From NCBI GenBank assembly GCA_002431285.1, contig DJEF01000034.1, forward strand, positions 51,717 through 59,901: DNA of 8,185 nt, read 5' to 3'. The position numbers and the translations under genes are program-made. The notes beneath the pieces are model-generated. The model saw only the letters and a list, made by a program, of their open reading frames with translations. It was not told where the DNA came from and searched no databases. Source of the stretch: Ruminococcaceae bacterium UBA5905. GTDB lineage: Bacteria; Bacillota; Clostridia; Oscillospirales; Acutalibacteraceae. Positions within the stretch are counted from its first letter, which is position 1; the number at the start of each line of letters is the position of its first letter. Shown here piece by piece: positions 5,744-8,185 of this stretch.

Positions 5744-7321
5744 ATGAAAAATCTGAAGACTATCGAACTGGGCATTGCCGGAAACGGCAAGATCTATCGC
5801 AACCTGTCGGTTCCCGCTTTGGTCGAGCAGGCGCTGCTCCGCGGCGAGGGTCGATTGTCGGACACGGGTGCCCTGGCAGTCAACACCGGCAAGTATACGG
5901 GACGTAGCCCCGACGACAAATTCATCGTGGACACCGCCTCCGTACACGATGAGATCGCATGGGGAAAGATCAATGTTCCTATCAGCGAGGAGCGGTTTGC
6001 GGCGCTGAAGGCTAAGGTGGTGGCGTATCTGCAGAACAAAGACCTGTTCGTCTTTGACGGATTTGCAGGCGCCGACGCCAAGTACCGTCAGAATTTCCGT
6101 ATCGTCAACGAGCTGGCAAGCCAAAATCTGTTTATCCGCGACCTGCTGATTCGTCCCACTGAAGCGGAGCTGGATGCTTATGTGCCGGATTATACAGTGA
6201 TCGCAGCGCCGGGCTTCAAATGCATCCCCGCAGTGGATGGGGTGCATAGCGAGGCGGCTATTATGATCAACTACGAATCCCACGAGGTACTGATCGTCGG
6301 CAGCGGCTATTCGGGAGAGATCAAAAAGAGCGTGTTCTCAGTGATGAACTATGTGCTGCCCAAGCGCGGCATCCTCTCCATGCACTGCTCCGCCAACATC
6401 GGTGCAAACGGTGACAGCGCCGTCTTCTTCGGTCTCTCCGGCACCGGCAAAACCACCCTGTCGGCCGATCCCTCCCGCAAGCTGATCGGCGACGACGAGC
6501 ATGGCTGGTCGGACGACGGCGTGTTCAATATTGAGGGCGGCTGCTATGCCAAATGCATCGGCCTTGAGCGGGAGCATGAGCCGGAGATCTATGACGCCAT
6601 TAAATTTGGCACGCTACTGGAAAACGTTGTTCTTGATGACGCCGGCAGACCGGACTATGCTGACGGCACCCTGACCGAAAACACCCGTGCAGGGTATCCC
6701 ATCGACTATATTCCCAACGCCGCTATTCCCGGCATCGGCGGTCAGCCCAAAACCATCGTATTCCTAACGGCGGATGCCTTCGGAGTGCTGCCGCCGATCG
6801 CAAAGCTGGATAACGATATGGCGATGTACCACTTCGTTTCCGGATACACCAGCAAGCTGGCCGGCACCGAGCGCGGAATCACCGAGCCGGTCACGACCTT
6901 CTCGACCCTGTTCGGCGCTCCCTTCTTCCCACTGAATCCCTCCGTCTATGCCACCATGCTGGGCGAAAAGCTCAAGAAAACCGGTGCCAATGTGTTTTTG
7001 GTAAATACCGGATGGTGCGGCGGTGCGGCGGGCACCGTGCCCAGAATGAAGCTGAAGTACACCCGTGCGATGGTTGCGGCAGCCTTGGCCGGAGAACTCA
7101 ACAATGTCGAATATGAGCTGGATCCTATTTTTAATGTATATATTCCAAAGACTTGTCCGCAGGTGCCGGATGAGATATTGAACCCCCGGCATCTGTGGAA
7201 GGATCCGGATGCCTATGCGCAGGCAGCCAACACGCTCGCCCGGCAGTTCGCTGAAAACTTTGCAAAGAAGTATCCGGATATGCCGGGTAATATCGTCAAC
7301 GCCGGCCCGAAGTTTATTTGA
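5744..7321 (+). CDS. pckA: Phosphoenolpyruvate carboxykinase (ATP)
   Basis: Complete 525-aa cytoplasmic enzyme, close to the usual length of the ATP-dependent family. It interconverts oxaloacetate + ATP and PEP + CO2 + ADP, in gluconeogenesis or, in many anaerobes, in the CO2-fixing, ATP-yielding direction. Visible motifs: 'TGRSPDDKF' with the oxaloacetate-binding Arg54; 'MHCSANIG' with the Mn2+-ligand His214; the P-loop 'GLSGTGKT' (230-237); the kinase-2 motif 'GDDEHGW' (249-255) carrying metal-binding acids; 'EGGCYAK'; 'NTRAGYPI' with Arg315; and '[10 protein letters not shown]'. The P-loop form, together with RSPDDKF, marks the ATP class rather than the GTP class. No missing catalytic residue, frameshift or internal stop is seen. 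Codon choice is GC-rich, like the preceding antiporter gene. It appears to be a single-gene unit or a loose pair with the antiporter; ftsH follows after 67 bp with its own promoter-like sequence. Confidence 0.97.
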   Translation: MKNLKTIELGIAGNGKIYRNLSVPALVEQALLRGEGRLSDTGALAVNTGKYTGRSPDDKFIVDTASVHDEIAWGKINVPISEERFAALKAKVVAYLQNKDLFVFDGFAGADAKYRQNFRIVNELASQNLFIRDLLIRPTEAELDAYVPDYTVIAAPGFKCIPAVDGVHSEAAIMINYESHEVLIVGSGYSGEIKKSVFSVMNYVLPKRGILSMHCSANIGANGDSAVFFGLSGTGKTTLSADPSRKLIGDDEHGWSDDGVFNIEGGCYAKCIGLEREHEPEIYDAIKFGTLLENVVLDDAGRPDYADGTLTENTRAGYPIDYIPNAAIPGIGGQPKTIVFLTADAFGVLPPIAKLDNDMAMYHFVSGYTSKLAGTERGITEPVTTFSTLFGAPFFPLNPSVYATMLGEKLKKTGANVFLVNTGWCGGAAGTVPRMKLKYTRAMVAAALAGELNNVEYELDPIFNVYIPKTCPQVPDEILNPRHLWKDPDAYAQAANTLARQFAENFAKKYPDMPGNIVNAGPKFI

Positions 7322-7328
7322 GGTCAAT

Positions 7329-7356
7329 TTGGCAAAATTTCATTAAATAATATACT
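7329..7356 (+). promoter_or_regulatory. Putative sigma-A-type promoter of ftsH
   Basis: TTGGCA (7329-7334, 5 of 6 matches) and TATACT (7351-7356, 5 of 6 matches) are separated by 16 bp in an AT-rich gap. The expected transcript start is near 7363, giving a leader of about 25 nt that retains the ribosome binding site. A small 5-bp dyad (AATTT/AAATT, 7326-7339) overlaps the -35 box. Confidence 0.6.
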
Positions 7357-7371
7357 CACCATAATAAACGA

Positions 7372-7378
7372 AAAGGAG
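7372..7378 (+). promoter_or_regulatory. Ribosome binding site of ftsH
   Basis: AAAGGAG, 10 nt before the ATG at 7389, slightly longer spacing than its neighbours. A second, weaker AGGAT lies at 7380-7384. No other in-frame start gives the expected short basic N-terminus before the first helix. Confidence 0.65.
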
Positions 7379-7388
7379 TAGGATAAGT

Positions 7389-8185
7389 ATGAAAGAGGTT
7401 AAGTCACCGAGAAAACCCCTGATCTATTATTACGGCATTGTTTTGTTGGTCATTCTGGTTTTCAACATGGTCATCGCTCCGTTGCTTGCAAATGCCAGAG
7501 TGAAAGAGGTTGATTACGGTACCTTTATGAAGATGATCGAGGATAAAGATATCGGCAGCGTAGAGGTTGCCGATTCCGAGATCGTGTTCACGGACAAGGA
7601 GAACTCCCAGATCTATAAGACCGGTGAAATGAATGATCCTACCCTGACAGAACGACTATATGCATCGGGTGCGAAATTCACAAGAGATATTGAAAAAAGC
7701 ATGTCGCCATTGCTCAGCTTTTTCCTGACGTTTATTCTGCCGATCCTGATCTTTGCTGCCCTCGGACAGTATATGGCAAAGAAAATGATGTCCCAGGCGG
7801 GCGGCCCCAATGCAATGGCGTTCGGTATGGGAAAGAGCAATGCCAAGGTCTATGTTCCGTCCACGGACGGCATCCGTTTTGCCGATGTTGCCGGTGAGGA
7901 CGAGGCAAAAGAAAATCTTGCCGAGATCGTCGATTACCTGCATAATCCCAAAAAGTATTCCGATGTCGGTGCTTCTATGCCTAAGGGCGTATTGCTTGTA
8001 GGCCCTCCCGGTACCGGCAAAACCATGCTGGCTAAGGCTGTTGCAGGCGAGGCGGGCGTGCCGTTTTTCTCCATGTCCGGCTCGGAATTTGTGGAGATGT
8101 TCGTCGGCATGGGCGCGTCCAAGGTGCGCGACCTGTTTGCACAAGCAAAGGAAAAGGCGCCCTGCATCGTCTTTATCGACGAGAT
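7389..8185 (+). CDS. ftsH: ATP-dependent zinc metalloprotease FtsH, 3' end cut by window
   Basis: The first 265 residues of a membrane-anchored AAA+ protease that extracts and degrades membrane and some soluble proteins as a hexamer. Order of parts: short basic N-terminus; membrane helix 1 (about 12-35); extracytoplasmic domain beginning '[14 protein letters not shown]'; membrane helix 2 (about 107-125); a Gly/Met-rich linker ending '[11 protein letters not shown]'; and the AAA+ start '[23 protein letters not shown]', typical of FtsH. Walker A is 'GPPGTGKT' (205-212), the pore loop is '[13 protein letters not shown]', and Walker B is 'IVFIDE' (260-265), where the window ends. The second region of homology, the arginine fingers and the HEXXH zinc protease site should lie beyond the edge. 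The gene does not share an operon arrangement with tilS/hpt, which often precede ftsH in Firmicutes; here pckA precedes it. Several FtsH paralogues are common in Clostridia, so this may not be the only copy. Confidence 0.96.
   Translation, partial: MKEVKSPRKPLIYYYGIVLLVILVFNMVIAPLLANARVKEVDYGTFMKMIEDKDIGSVEVADSEIVFTDKENSQIYKTGEMNDPTLTERLYASGAKFTRDIEKSMSPLLSFFLTFILPILIFAALGQYMAKKMMSQAGGPNAMAFGMGKSNAKVYVPSTDGIRFADVAGEDEAKENLAEIVDYLHNPKKYSDVGASMPKGVLLVGPPGTGKTMLAKAVAGEAGVPFFSMSGSEFVEMFVGMGASKVRDLFAQAKEKAPCIVFIDE

Noticed and set aside
7326..7339. Dyad AATTT-GGCA-AAATT after pckA as a terminator
   Set aside because: The stem is only 5 bp and AT-only, and no U-run follows; too weak to stop transcription.

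Overview
The window looks like chromosomal DNA of a Gram-positive, low-to-mid GC Firmicute, most likely an anaerobic gut-type Clostridia. The reasons are strong AGGAGG-type ribosome binding sites, a DegV protein of a clade common in Clostridia, a RelQ-type small alarmone synthetase, and ATP-dependent PEP carboxykinase. This assignment rests on gene content and protein style only. All genes lie on the + strand, gaps between them are short, and no stretch above about 100 bp lacks a gene. I see no RNA gene, CRISPR array, insertion sequence or convincing rho-independent terminator.

Region 1 (1-4537, AT-richer by eye) is a tight run of genes with a membrane-lipid and envelope flavour. It holds the 3' part of a CDP-alcohol phosphatidyltransferase fused to a VTT/DedA-like membrane domain (its 5' end is cut by the window), a GT8 glycosyltransferase overlapping it by 4 bp, and a small (p)ppGpp synthetase that stops early. 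These are followed by the orphaned C-terminal part of a PAP2-like membrane phosphatase, a DegV/FakB-type fatty-acid-binding protein and a membrane-anchored alpha/beta hydrolase. The synthetase end and the headless PAP2 piece abut at about 2400-2418, which looks like the scar of an internal deletion.

Region 2 (4628-7321, visibly GC-richer) holds a sodium/calcium-type cation antiporter and a complete ATP-dependent PEP carboxykinase (pckA). Region 3 (7389 to the end) is the 5' part of ftsH, the membrane AAA+ protease, with a good sigma-A-like promoter in front of it.

The points most worth a second look are four: the apparent deletion scar joining the alarmone synthetase to a PAP2 remnant; a full-consensus TTGACA-17-TATAAT promoter lying directly over the degV ribosome binding site and start codon, so that its transcript would lack that start; the CDP-alcohol phosphatidyltransferase/VTT fusion; and the grouping of lipid-linked functions around an alarmone synthetase. 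I did not find evidence for a wholly new defence or mobile system here.
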